Shown here piece by piece: positions 7,657 through 15,701 of a stretch of 64,000 nt of DNA. This stretch comes from Natranaeroarchaeum aerophilus (GTDB lineage Archaea > Halobacteriota > Halobacteria > Halobacteriales > Natronoarchaeaceae): contig NZ_JAKRVY010000002.1 of assembly GCF_023638055.1 (NCBI RefSeq), forward strand, positions 372,001 through 436,000, given 5' to 3'. A model generated the notes under the pieces. The model was not told where the DNA came from and ran no database searches. It saw only the letters and a program-made list of their open reading frames with translations. The position numbers and the translations under genes are program-made. How positions within the stretch are numbered: the first letter of the stretch is position 1; each line of letters opens with the position of its first letter.

Positions 7657-8535
7657 CTACTCCGCGTGCAGCTCGGCGACCGCACGGCCGTGATCGAGTT
7701 CGACGATAGCGTACTCGTCGATGCCTGCACAGTCGTCGACGCCCGCTTCGGCGTGGCCGGCGTGCCCCTCGACGACCTCGACGGAGCCACCGGCAGTGAA
7801 GAAGGCGAAGGTGTCGCCGTCTCCGTGCTCGTGGTCGTGGTCGTCATCGTGATCGTCGTCGTGGTCGTGGTCGTCATCGTGATCGTCGTCGTGGTCGTGG
7901 TCGTCATCGTGATCGTCGTCGTGGTCGTCATCGTGATCGTCGTCGTGGTCGTCATCGTGATCGTCGTCGTGGTCGTCATCATGGTCGTCGTGATCGTCGT
8001 CATCCATCTCGAAGGCAACGTATCCACTCTCACCTTCAACTGTGATGTCGAACGGCTGGTGAGTTTCGGAGACGACCGGTGCGTCTTCCGGTGAATCAGC
8101 AGCTTCGATCTGGTCGCTGTCGTCGTACTGCATATGACCACAGGCGTGATCGATCTCGTCGTGCGAGAGGCCGTCGTGGTCGTGATCGTCGTCGTGGTCG
8201 TGATCGTCGTCGTGATCGTGATCGTCGTCGTGGTCGTGATCGTCGTCGTGGTCGTGATCGTCGTCGTGGTCGTGATCGTCGTCGTGATCGTGATCGTCGT
8301 CGTGGTCGTGATCGTCGTCGTGGTCGTCGTCGTGGTCGTGATCGTCGTCGTGGTCGTCGTCGTGACCGCCCACTCCTTCGACGAGGAACGTCACCGAAGC
8401 TGCGGCCGCTTCACCGTTCGCAGCCTCGCCGTTTTCATCACCGTTCGGGTCGTCGTCGTCGAGACAACCAGCGAACGCGCTTGCAGCCAGTAGTCCACCG
8501 GTACTCGCGAGCAGTCGTCGTCGTGTTTGCTCCAT
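7657..8535 (-). CDS. His/Asp-repeat metal-binding Tat lipoprotein
   Basis: The 292-residue protein has a Tat signal (TRRRLLAS), a lipobox FAGC (Cys 24), and two long low-complexity tracts of HDDD and HD units, one at about residues 58-121 and a second at about 170-240. Between and after them lie a small domain with CGHMQYDD and the C-terminal GHAGHAEAGVDDC region. Such repeats bind many divalent metal ions, so a periplasm-like zinc buffer feeding the neighbouring importer is likely. The ATG at 8533-8535 was chosen because the signal peptide starts there. The coding DNA is a near-tandem repeat of an 18-bp unit and is prone to length change. It lies upstream of the importer operon on the same strand and has its own dyad site. 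Confidence 0.85.
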   Translation of the reverse strand: MEQTRRRLLASTGGLLAASAFAGCLDDDDPNGDENGEAANGEAAAASVTFLVEGVGGHDDDHDDDHDHDDDHDDDHDHDDDHDHDDDHDHDDDHDHDDDHDHDDDHDHDDDHDHDDDHDHDGLSHDEIDHACGHMQYDDSDQIEAADSPEDAPVVSETHQPFDITVEGESGYVAFEMDDDDHDDHDDDHDDDHDDDHDDDHDDDHDDDHDDDHDHDDDHDDDHDHDDDHDDDHDHEHGDGDTFAFFTAGGSVEVVEGHAGHAEAGVDDCAGIDEYAIVELDHGRAVAELHAE

Positions 8536-8566
8536 ACTCCCAGTAACGGTAGTCGTATACAAATAT

Positions 8567-8597
8567 GTTATTATGTAGGTAGAGATTCTTAATAATC
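8567..8597 (-). promoter_or_regulatory. Putative metal-regulon operator, site B
   Basis: The plus strand reads GTTATTAT-N14-TTAATAATC over 31 bp. The last nine bases are identical to site A, and 23 of 31 positions match site C. It ends 31 nt before the ATG of the His/Asp lipoprotein and abuts a TATA-like ATATTTGTATAC at about 8552-8565. The spacing to the start codon equals that at site A. Confidence 0.62.
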
Positions 8598-8637
8598 GGA
8601 GCTACAATAGCGACGGGATATAATAATGGCCTGCGTA

Positions 8638-9042
8638 TCACCGGACGATGATCGTCCCGAACATATCCAGTGCCTCGTGTGGTTCGCAGACGTATTCGTA
8701 GGTCCCCTCGACCTCGAAGGTGTGTTCGTACTCGAATCCTTCGTCCTCGATCTCGTCGTACCCCTCCCAGCCGCCGTCAGGGCCCTCGACCAGCGCGAGG
8801 TTGTGGGTGTCGGATTCCCAGACCCACTGGACCGTCGTCCCCGCGTCGATCGTGAGCTCTTCGGGTTCGAAGATGTTCTGTCCCTCCGGGCCGACGAGCA
8901 CTGTCGTTACGCCGTCGTCCATTACCGGGTCGTCGGCTGGTTCTTCGGCGTTATCGGTACAGCCCGCCAGAACTCCGGCCGTAGTCACGCCGGCCGCCGC
9001 TTTGAGATACGTTCGCCTATCGATCGTCGATCGCTCAGTCAT
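8638..9042 (-). CDS. Halocyanin-like cupredoxin (blue copper lipoprotein)
   Basis: The mature protein is a plastocyanin fold carrying the type 1 copper ligands: His in SDTHNLAL, then Cys, His and Met in YVCEPHEALDMFG near the C-terminus. A Tat signal (DRRTYLKAA) and lipobox LAGC anchor it to the outer face of the membrane, where halocyanins shuttle electrons. Length is 134 residues. The ATG at 9040-9042 was preferred over a TTG three codons upstream. It is on the same strand as the metal genes but separated by the site B promoter, so co-regulation with them is not shown. Confidence 0.92.
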   Translation of the reverse strand: MTERSTIDRRTYLKAAAGVTTAGVLAGCTDNAEEPADDPVMDDGVTTVLVGPEGQNIFEPEELTIDAGTTVQWVWESDTHNLALVEGPDGGWEGYDEIEDEGFEYEHTFEVEGTYEYVCEPHEALDMFGTIIVR

Positions 9043-9114
9043 AGACGGCAAGACGTAGGCGTCGGCCGGAGAAAAGCCTAATTTACGGGATTGCTACCAG
9101 CTGGTTGTCGAGTA

Positions 9115-9636
9115 CTACTGGCCGTCGATTTCGATGGAGGCCCCGCCCGCCGGTATCGCAGCAGTGTCGTCGTGAGTCGTCTGGTCGTCCGCGTTCGCAC
9201 TCCGAACTTTCGGCTCCCAGACCGAGTCGATCAGCAGGCGCACGTCGTACTCGACGACCTGTGAGAGGTCGAGCGTGTCGGTGAGGATGCGATGGATTTC
9301 ACACTCGTCGACCGTCGCTCGCGCGACGACGTGGGCGTCCGCGGTCGCGTACACGTGATCGACACTTTCGAGCGGCGCAAGTTGATCGATAACGTCGTGG
9401 ACTGTTCCCGGCCGGAGATGGAGGTCGACGAGAACGCCAACACCCTCACTGATCTGGGAGCGATCGAGGTCCAGCGTGAACCGACCGATGACGCCGAGTT
9501 CTTCGAGGCGTTCGACGCGGTCGGAGACGGTTGGTGGCGACACACCGACCTGCTCGGCGATGTCGTTATACGGCCGCCGGGCGTTTTCGGTCAGTAGCTG
9601 TAGGATATGTAGATCGGTCTCGTCCAGTTCGACCAT
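9115..9636 (-). CDS. Lrp/AsnC family transcriptional regulator
   Basis: The N-terminal winged-helix domain (LDETDLHILQLLTENARRPYN through GVSPPTVSDRVERLEELGVI) is followed by an alpha/beta RAM-like domain (about 65-145) and a polar tail. An ATG 24 nt further upstream (9660) would add eight residues; the internal ATG was chosen because the family normally begins just before the ELDETD motif. No extra metal-binding domain is present. It sits upstream of the cupredoxin gene on the same strand with a 72-bp gap, so it may control that gene or itself. The effector is unknown. Confidence 0.88.
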   Translation of the reverse strand: MVELDETDLHILQLLTENARRPYNDIAEQVGVSPPTVSDRVERLEELGVIGRFTLDLDRSQISEGVGVLVDLHLRPGTVHDVIDQLAPLESVDHVYATADAHVVARATVDECEIHRILTDTLDLSQVVEYDVRLLIDSVWEPKVRSANADDQTTHDDTAAIPAGGASIEIDGQ

Positions 9637-9888
9637 ACCGGTTCTTGTCGGTATCCCCATAAACTACTTTCGACATTGATTTCGTGATTTTTACCGATAA
9701 TCTACTGGCCTCCCGATGAGATCACAGGGATGACGATACAGTACCACGTCCCTGTCACCGCCATCGCGACTAGTAATTCGACACCAGTGATTCGATAGGG
9801 AGACCGGGCTCGTTTCCCGAATCCCCGACTACTATCAGAGTAGTTTTACTTTTCTGTAGCGCGTATCTCCCCAGGCGAGTCCAAACGG

Positions 9889-9896
9889 TATATATT
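9889..9896 (+). promoter_or_regulatory. TATA box for gshA
   Basis: TATATATT lies 24 nt before the ATG at 9920, which fits a leaderless or nearly leaderless transcript. The remaining 9637-9888 intergenic sequence shows no convincing gene. Confidence 0.65.
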
Positions 9897-9919
9897 GGCG
9901 GATACATTACGGGCTTGCA

Positions 9920-10993
9920 ATGGAAGGTGGTTCGGCCGACGTGTTCACCGAGCTGGGGACGATCGGTATCGAAGAGGAGTTTTTTATCGTCGACGACCGC
10001 GGTCGCCCAACCTCGGGAACGGACGAACTCGTGTACGAAACCGAGCCTCCGGAAGCTCTCGACGGCCGACTGGACCACGAGCTGTTCAAGTTCGTCATCG
10101 AGACGCAGACCCCGGTCATCGACGGCATCGACGACGCATCGGAGACGCTCCACGAGATCCGATCGGCGCTGGTCGACCACGCCACCGAACACGGCTATGG
10201 GATCGCCGCCGCCGGTCTCCACCCGACCGCCAGATGGCGTGAACTCGAACACGCCGAAAAGCCGCGATATCAGGCCCAGCTGGATCGGATCCAGTACCCA
10301 CAGCACCGGAATACGACCGCTGGACTACACGTCCACATCGGCGTCGACGATGCAGACAAGGCGACGTGGGTCGCAAACGAAGTACGCTGGTATCTCCCAA
10401 TGTTGCTGGCGCTCTCGGCGAACTCGCCGTACTGGAACGGCTACGACACCGGCCTGCAGTCGGCGAGAGCGAAGATCTTCGAGGCGCTGCCGAACACCGG
10501 CATGCCGACTGCGTTCGACGATTTCGACGAGTTCCGGGCGTTCGAGGAGACGATGATCGAGACGGACTCGATCAACGATCGGGGGGAGCTATGGTACGAT
10601 GTCCGACCACACTCCGAACTCGGGACAGTCGAGGTCAGAACGCCTGACGGACAGGCCGACGAGGATCGAATCATGGCCTTTGTCGAGTACATCCACGCGC
10701 TGGTGCTCGACCTCGCGGAGCGGTACGAGGACGGCGAGCCCGGGACGCCGATCCGACGGGAACTGCTGGACGAGAACAAGTGGCGCGCCATCCGGTACGG
10801 CCACGACGCCTCGTTTATTTCGCCGGATCTGGACGGGACCGTCACGCTTGGCGAGCTCGTCGAAATCGAGTCCGATCGGCTGGACGTGAGCGGACTCCGG
10901 GGCCTCTACGACGCCGAAAGCGGAGCGACGAAACAGCGCCGACTCCGGTCGGAGGAGGGCGAGGACGCGCTATGTGAGTCGTTGCTGCTCTGA
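9920..10993 (+). CDS. gshA: Glutamate-cysteine ligase (gamma-glutamylcysteine synthetase)
   Basis: The enzyme joins glutamate and cysteine with ATP. Haloarchaea accumulate the product, gamma-glutamylcysteine, as their main low-molecular-weight thiol in place of glutathione. The 357-residue protein begins [18 protein letters not shown], the GCS2-family entry, and includes [24 protein letters not shown] and [17 protein letters not shown], both characteristic of the family. No glutathione synthetase is nearby, as expected for haloarchaea. It is cytosolic and probably transcribed alone from the TATA box at 9889. Confidence 0.93.
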   Translation: MEGGSADVFTELGTIGIEEEFFIVDDRGRPTSGTDELVYETEPPEALDGRLDHELFKFVIETQTPVIDGIDDASETLHEIRSALVDHATEHGYGIAAAGLHPTARWRELEHAEKPRYQAQLDRIQYPQHRNTTAGLHVHIGVDDADKATWVANEVRWYLPMLLALSANSPYWNGYDTGLQSARAKIFEALPNTGMPTAFDDFDEFRAFEETMIETDSINDRGELWYDVRPHSELGTVEVRTPDGQADEDRIMAFVEYIHALVLDLAERYEDGEPGTPIRRELLDENKWRAIRYGHDASFISPDLDGTVTLGELVEIESDRLDVSGLRGLYDAESGATKQRRLRSEEGEDALCESLLL

Positions 10994-11041
10994 GCCAAGG
11001 CTTTTATTCCCCGATAGCTTTTGTCCTTCTAGAAACAACGC

Positions 11042-11659
11042 ATGTCTTCCGACGACACTACCGATCCGGAGTCCCCCGACGACGCACAGACGGACGACGA
11101 GTTCGAGGATAGCTTTCTCCCCGAGGGCGGTGAGTCGACGCGCGAACGCCTCGAAGAGGAGGCGGATCGCGCCGTCGAGGGGTTCGATCAGGGAATCGTC
11201 GACCTGCTCTCGTGGCTCCTCGAAACCGAGACACGGGCGCGGATCTACGTCTATCTCCGACAGCACCCCGGTAGCACGAGCGAGGAAGTCGCCGAGGGAA
11301 CGGGCCTGTATCCGAGTACGGTTCGGGAGGCGCTGGCCGAGCTCCACGACGAGGAGAAGGTCACGCGGAGCAAACGCGAGAACGAAGGGGCGGGCAACAA
11401 CCCCTACGAGTACGACGCGATGGCACCGAGCGACCTCGTGGGCAGCGTCGCGGGCCAGATGCAAAAGGAGCTCAACACGGTGTTCAACATGGACACGTAT
11501 CTCGGCCGTGACGATGGAGGGGCCGACGAGGAGCCGGTAACGATCACCGTCGAGGAGCGGTCGGACGAGGAGTCCGAAGCGGACGATGAATCCGACGCAG
11601 ACGACGCCGCCGACGAGGATGCGTCGTCCAGGGACGGAGCAGACGACGAAGAACACTGA
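11042..11659 (+). CDS. Winged-helix DNA-binding protein with acidic tail
   Basis: Residues about 55-130 form a winged helix (LLETETRARIYVYLRQHPGSTSEEVAEGTGLYPSTVREALAELHDEEKVTRSKRE, given here as positions only beyond the first motif: helix-turn-helix around residues 78-100). The N-terminus and the last 40 residues are extremely acidic, and the C-terminus holds GQMQKELNTVFNMDTYLGRD. This fits a haloarchaeal regulator class without a known target. The 48-bp gap after gshA allows co-transcription, but there is no direct evidence that it controls thiol synthesis. Length is 205 residues. Confidence 0.82.
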   Translation: MSSDDTTDPESPDDAQTDDEFEDSFLPEGGESTRERLEEEADRAVEGFDQGIVDLLSWLLETETRARIYVYLRQHPGSTSEEVAEGTGLYPSTVREALAELHDEEKVTRSKRENEGAGNNPYEYDAMAPSDLVGSVAGQMQKELNTVFNMDTYLGRDDGGADEEPVTITVEERSDEESEADDESDADDAADEDASSRDGADDEEH

Positions 11660-11709
11660 CGCGCACCTGACTCCGACTCTTTTAAGAATCGTGCCGGAGA
11701 ATGGCGGGT

Positions 11710-12204
11710 ATGAACGTCGCGCTGGGGGGAACGTTCGATCCGATCCACGACGGCCACAGAGCCCTGTTCGACCGCGCGTTCGAGCTCGGGGACGTGACGA
11801 TCGGGCTGACCAGCGACGACCTCGCTCCGAAGACACGGGCCGAGGACCGCTACGTCCGGCCGTACGACGAACGGAAAGCCGACCTCGACGGCGAGCTCGT
11901 GGAGTATGCTGACCAGTACGACCGCACCTACGAGATTCGGACTCTCGATGCACCGACCGGGATCGCTACCGAGGCACAGTTCGACTGTCTGGTGGTCTCT
12001 CCCGAAACTATCGACGGCGCGGAGCGCATCAACGAGATTCGCATGGACGAGGGCGTCGCCCCGCTCAGAATCGAGGTCGTTGATCACGTCTACGCCGAGG
12101 ACGACGAGATCATCTCCAGCACCCGGATCGTCAACGGTGAAATCGACGAACAGGGGAACATCACGCCCGATCGCGAGGGGCGTGGGCGCGTCCAGCCCGA
12201 CTGA
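11710..12204 (+). CDS. coaD: Phosphopantetheine adenylyltransferase, archaeal type
   Basis: The enzyme transfers AMP from ATP to 4'-phosphopantetheine in coenzyme A synthesis. The nucleotidyltransferase motif GGTFDPIHDGHRALF (residues 6-20) carries the HxGH signature, and ISSTRIVNGEID near residue 137 matches the C-terminal ISSTxI motif. The 164-residue length fits the archaeal family. An ATG three codons upstream (11701) is equally possible; the internal ATG was chosen because MNVALGG is the normal family start. PanB, from the same pathway, is encoded at 19153-19968. Confidence 0.92.
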   Translation: MNVALGGTFDPIHDGHRALFDRAFELGDVTIGLTSDDLAPKTRAEDRYVRPYDERKADLDGELVEYADQYDRTYEIRTLDAPTGIATEAQFDCLVVSPETIDGAERINEIRMDEGVAPLRIEVVDHVYAEDDEIISSTRIVNGEIDEQGNITPDREGRGRVQPD

Positions 12205-12226
12205 TCCTGCTGATCCTCCCCATTGA

Positions 12227-12535
12227 TTACCAGTCCGGTGGCTCCATCCCGGCTTCGCGAAGCAACTCCTTCCAGCGCTGTTGAATGGTAAGCCGCGCGA
12301 CACCCGCAGCGTCGGCGACATCGCCCTGTGACTGTGCCTGCCCCGAGATCAGCGAGGCCGCGTAGACGCTCGCGGCCAGCACTGCCCGCTTCGAGCGCTC
12401 CGCCTCGGGGACGCTCGAAAGAAAGAGATCCGTCGCGGTCGAGGTGGCGTCGGCGTCAAGATCGAGCTCGTCGGCAACCGCCTCGATCTCTTCGACCCAT
12501 TCCTCGTTCTCGACGCGGGTGCGTGCGCTGTACAT
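12227..12535 (-). CDS. Short TFB-like protein with a single cyclin-type repeat
   Basis: The 102-residue protein matches one TFIIB/TFB core repeat: VENEEWVEEIEAVADELDLD, then RSKRAVLAASVYAASLISG and a helix-turn-helix-like end QGDVADAAGVARLTIQQRWKEL. Full TFBs have a zinc ribbon and two repeats over about 320 residues; here both the ribbon and one repeat are missing. It could modulate promoter recognition as a truncated competitor, or act as an independent DNA-binding protein. The ATG at 12533-12535 was preferred over a GTG three codons upstream. It is convergent with coaD. Confidence 0.82.
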   Translation of the reverse strand: MYSARTRVENEEWVEEIEAVADELDLDADATSTATDLFLSSVPEAERSKRAVLAASVYAASLISGQAQSQGDVADAAGVARLTIQQRWKELLREAGMEPPDW

Positions 12536-12595
12536 CACACCCACGTTCGCACCGTGGGTGAATAAGCCCTGCTCTACTCTCCAGCCCGTTCTGCT

Positions 12596-14449
12596 TCACT
12601 CCCCGACCCGCCTGTCGAGGAAGTCGGTCAGCAGCCGGAACATCCGGAGTTTCTGGTCCTGATCGGAGGAAGCGTGGCCCTCCTCGCCGAGTTCGCGATA
12701 CTCGTACCCCTCGCCCTCCTCGTAGCCCAGTTCGTCGAGTCGGTCGCGGAACAGTCGTGCCTGCGACACCGGTACCCGTCGGTCGTTGACACCGTGGACC
12801 AGAAACAGCGGCGCGTCGAGGTTCTCGGCGTAAGTGATCGGCGAACGCTCCGCGTAGAGATCGGGGTTCTCTTCGGGCGTCCCGAGGTACTTTTCCATCA
12901 ACTCGGTGCGGAAGTGCGGCATCGTCGTCTCGAACATCTCTTCGAGATCCGTCAGCCCGATCCACGCGATTCCGGCGTCGTACAGGTCGGGATACTGGAC
13001 TGCCTGCCAGTACGCCGAATAGCCGCCGTAGGAGCCGCCGAACACGACGACCCTGTCGTCGTCGATCCAGTCGTACCCGGCGACGTGCTCTGCGGCGACC
13101 GCAACGTCACCCTGTTCGGCCCCACCCCAGTCGTCGATCAGCGCCTCGACGAACTCGCGGCCCCGGCCAGTCGAGCCGCGGTAGTTGACCTGCAGGACCG
13201 AGTAGCCCTGCGAGACGAGCACCTGCGTGTACAGGTCGAACGATTTCGCGTCCCGGGCTCGCGGCCCGCCGTGGGGGTTGACGATCAGCGGTGATGGGCG
13301 CTCCCCCGAGTCATACAGCAAAGCCCCGATCTCCAGTTCCTCGCAGGGATCGTGGTCGACTGCCTTCGCGGGCGTTTTGGGGACCCCATCGGAATCGACT
13401 GTAAAGTACTCGGCGTCGGCGAAATCCTCTGGCTCGAATGGGCCGTACTCCGCCTCCACGAGCACCTCGTACTCGTCCGTTTCGAGATCGTAGGCAACCA
13501 GTTCCGGCCGTCGTGTCGGTGTCGTGTGCTGGAAAACGAGCCGTCCATCTGCGAGCACGACCTCACCGGTCTGTCCGAACGAGGCGACGCCTTCTGGCAC
13601 GTCCAGCTCTCGGCCCTCTCCGGACTCTACGTCGTAGACGACCGGAACGGAGATGGCATCCCGATCACGGGACGCGATGATCCGCTCCCCGTCCGGATGG
13701 AAACAGACGCCGCCTTCCTCGTATTCGCCGGTTCCGTACCAGGTAACCTCCTCAGTTTCGAGATCGTAGACGCCAGCCCGGCCCAGATCCTCGGTGTTGT
13801 CGGAAACGAGCAGGCGCTGGCCATCGGGTGACCAGTCCACGGGCGCTGCCTCCGCGCCGATACCCCCGATCTGGAGGTTTCGCGGATCGCTGCCGTCACT
13901 GGTGGCGACGTAGACGTCCTTATTATCGTAGTCGTCGGTTTCGTTCGTAGCGTACGCGATCCGCTCGCCGTCGGGCGAGACGTGAGCGCCCCAGACGGCT
14001 CGCTCGTACTCGGTAAGTTTGTTCGTTTCGTCCGTGCTCAGATCGTGGCTGTACACGTTCATCTGGCCGTCCCGTGAGGAGCCGACGAACAGGGTGTCCT
14101 CGTGGATGTCCGAGATGATCACCTGGCCGTCCATCTCCAGTACGGGTTCGGCATCGCCCGCTCTGGTGAGCGCGTGGACATCGTTCTGTTCGTTGCCGTC
14201 ATCGTCAAGATGGAAGAAAACGCGGTCCTCGTCATCCCACTGGACGAACCACCGTGCGTTCCGTGGGACTTCCCCTGCAGACCACTGGGTCGTCTCGCCG
14301 GTCTCGACATCGAGAACGTGGAGTTCGTTGCGCCCGGTCACGTCGTAGTAGAACGCAATTTCGGTACCCTCCGGAGAGACCGTCGGATGGGCGAGCGTCG
14401 GGAGACTCGCCAGTTCCTCGATCACGTCGATGTCTGTTGTTTCGGACAT
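12596..14449 (-). CDS. S9 family serine peptidase (prolyl oligopeptidase/acylaminoacyl peptidase type)
   Basis: The N-terminal 360 or so residues form a WD-like beta-propeller with repeats such as SPDGERIAYATNE and SPDGQRLLVSDN. The C-terminal alpha/beta-hydrolase domain has the nucleophile motif GGSYGGYS (Ser), Asp in HGVNDRRVP and His in GEEGHASS. The enzyme cleaves short peptides in the cytosol; no signal peptide is present. Length is 617 residues from the ATG at 14447-14449; the longer upstream reading begins with sequence that does not look coding. It is probably monocistronic. Confidence 0.93.
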   Translation of the reverse strand: MSETTDIDVIEELASLPTLAHPTVSPEGTEIAFYYDVTGRNELHVLDVETGETTQWSAGEVPRNARWFVQWDDEDRVFFHLDDDGNEQNDVHALTRAGDAEPVLEMDGQVIISDIHEDTLFVGSSRDGQMNVYSHDLSTDETNKLTEYERAVWGAHVSPDGERIAYATNETDDYDNKDVYVATSDGSDPRNLQIGGIGAEAAPVDWSPDGQRLLVSDNTEDLGRAGVYDLETEEVTWYGTGEYEEGGVCFHPDGERIIASRDRDAISVPVVYDVESGEGRELDVPEGVASFGQTGEVVLADGRLVFQHTTPTRRPELVAYDLETDEYEVLVEAEYGPFEPEDFADAEYFTVDSDGVPKTPAKAVDHDPCEELEIGALLYDSGERPSPLIVNPHGGPRARDAKSFDLYTQVLVSQGYSVLQVNYRGSTGRGREFVEALIDDWGGAEQGDVAVAAEHVAGYDWIDDDRVVVFGGSYGGYSAYWQAVQYPDLYDAGIAWIGLTDLEEMFETTMPHFRTELMEKYLGTPEENPDLYAERSPITYAENLDAPLFLVHGVNDRRVPVSQARLFRDRLDELGYEEGEGYEYRELGEEGHASSDQDQKLRMFRLLTDFLDRRVGE

Positions 14450-14671
14450 TACGGTTCTGTTCGGGCCAATGATGCATAAATTCCCGTGCCGGGATCGGAA
14501 TTCCAAGCATCGGTCTCTACGGACATGTTAGCTATCATCCAAGTATCGGCAGCGGTGATGGTCGGATGCTGTGGCAGCGTCCCAACCGGGTCTCTGGCCG
14601 GTATCCGGCGACTTTCGATCTACCGCAAAACACATACATTGATAATCCCCTTCCCTGTTGTACTAAACAGC

Positions 14672-14971
14672 ATGTTCGATCTGACAGCCTTCCAGCGCGA
14701 CTGCCTGTACGTCATTGCGGGACTCGACGAACCGAAGGGCCTTGCCGTAATGGACGAGCTCGAAGAGTACTACGAGTCCGACATCAACGCGGGGCGGCTC
14801 TATCCGAATCTCGACGAGCTCGTCGACAAGGGACTCGTGGAGAAACACCAGCAGGACCGGCGGACGAACGCGTACGTACCGACCCGACGTGGCAGGCGCG
14901 AGATCGAAGCCCGAGCGGAGTGGAAAGCCGACCAGCTCGAAGCGGAAGCCGAGCCGCCCGCCGACGACTAG
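14672..14971 (+). CDS. PadR-type winged-helix regulator
   Basis: The 99-residue protein (FDLTAFQRDCLYVIAGLDEP, then ESDINAGRLYPNLDELVDKGLVEK and RRTNAYVPTRRGRREIEARAEW) is a minimal PadR-like winged helix of a type common in haloarchaea and related to halophage repressors. The ATG at 14672 follows a short AT-rich leader; the extended frame upstream is intergenic. It is convergent with the LysE-family gene with a 4-bp overlap. The 14450-14671 region holds divergent promoters and nothing else that I can see. Ligand and targets are unknown. Confidence 0.86.
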   Translation: MFDLTAFQRDCLYVIAGLDEPKGLAVMDELEEYYESDINAGRLYPNLDELVDKGLVEKHQQDRRTNAYVPTRRGRREIEARAEWKADQLEAEAEPPADD

Positions 14972-15648
14972 ACGAGTACCGTTCCACCAACCCACAGGAA
15001 GACGACGCCGAATCCGGCGAGGACGACGCCGCTCAGCCCCGCAACGACCGGTGCAAAGGCGTCGACGCGCCGCCCGACCCTGACAAGTCCTCCAGGAAAC
15101 GCGACGATCCAGATCCCGATACCGGCGAAGAAACCACCAAGGAGCGCCAGACTCCCCGTCTCGACTACCAGCGTCCCCGCTAATCCATCGCCGATCAGGG
15201 GGACGTGTTCGAGCACGTCGAGTCGCCCTGGCGTGAGTAGGCCGACCCCGATCGTGAGCCAGAAGCCGATCTGGTAGGGGTTCGTCAGCGAGAGCGCGAA
15301 CGCCTTCCGAAAGCCGGTCGAGTCGTGTGACACCTCGCCGCTAAAAGACTGTGCCGTCCGGGCATCCCGGACTGCTCCCAGCGCAAAATACAGCATCAAT
15401 ACGCCGCCAGCAAGGTAGAGGAGTCCCCGAAGCCAGTCGAGAGCGTCCACGAGTGTCGCGATTCCCAGTAGCGTCAGGACGAAGAACAATACGTCCGCGG
15501 ACATCGCACCAAGTCCGGCCTTGAAGCCCGCGAGCCATCCCCGGAGCACGCTCTCCTCTGCAATAATCGCGTTCATCGGTCCCGGTGGTGCGGCGAGGAC
15601 GAGCCCAAACAGCGCCCCAACGAGCAGGGTCGTCAGTACGGAGAGCAC
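14968..15648 (-). CDS. LysE/RhtB family amino-acid exporter
   Basis: This 226-residue integral membrane protein begins with a hydrophobic segment ending LAAPPGPMNAIIAEE, the family PGP motif, followed by SADVLFFVLTLLGIATL, SLTNPYQIGFWLTIGVGLL and a C-terminal hydrophobic hairpin, giving about six membrane segments. LysE/RhtB members export basic or neutral amino acids; the substrate cannot be read from sequence. It starts with GTG at 15646-15648. It lies downstream of cdc48, separated by a T-rich terminator-like stretch, so it probably has its own promoter. Confidence 0.85.
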   Translation of the reverse strand: MLSVLTTLLVGALFGLVLAAPPGPMNAIIAEESVLRGWLAGFKAGLGAMSADVLFFVLTLLGIATLVDALDWLRGLLYLAGGVLMLYFALGAVRDARTAQSFSGEVSHDSTGFRKAFALSLTNPYQIGFWLTIGVGLLTPGRLDVLEHVPLIGDGLAGTLVVETGSLALLGGFFAGIGIWIVAFPGGLVRVGRRVDAFAPVVAGLSGVVLAGFGVVFLWVGGTVLV

Positions 15649-15672
15649 ACTCGCCGTTTTTCGAGTACGATC

Positions 15673-15679
15673 AAAAAAA
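15673..15679 (-). terminator. T-tract downstream of cdc48
   Basis: Seven consecutive T residues on the minus strand follow the cdc48 stop codon by about 23 nt. Oligo-T without a stable hairpin is the usual archaeal terminator signal. Confidence 0.5.
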
Positions 15680-15701
15680 CGTCGACAGCCGCGCGAACCT
15701 C

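Noticed and set aside
7829-8365. Possible CRISPR-like repeat array
   Set aside because: The repeats have no unique spacers and translate in frame into His/Asp repeats of a lipoprotein, so this is a coding low-complexity tract.
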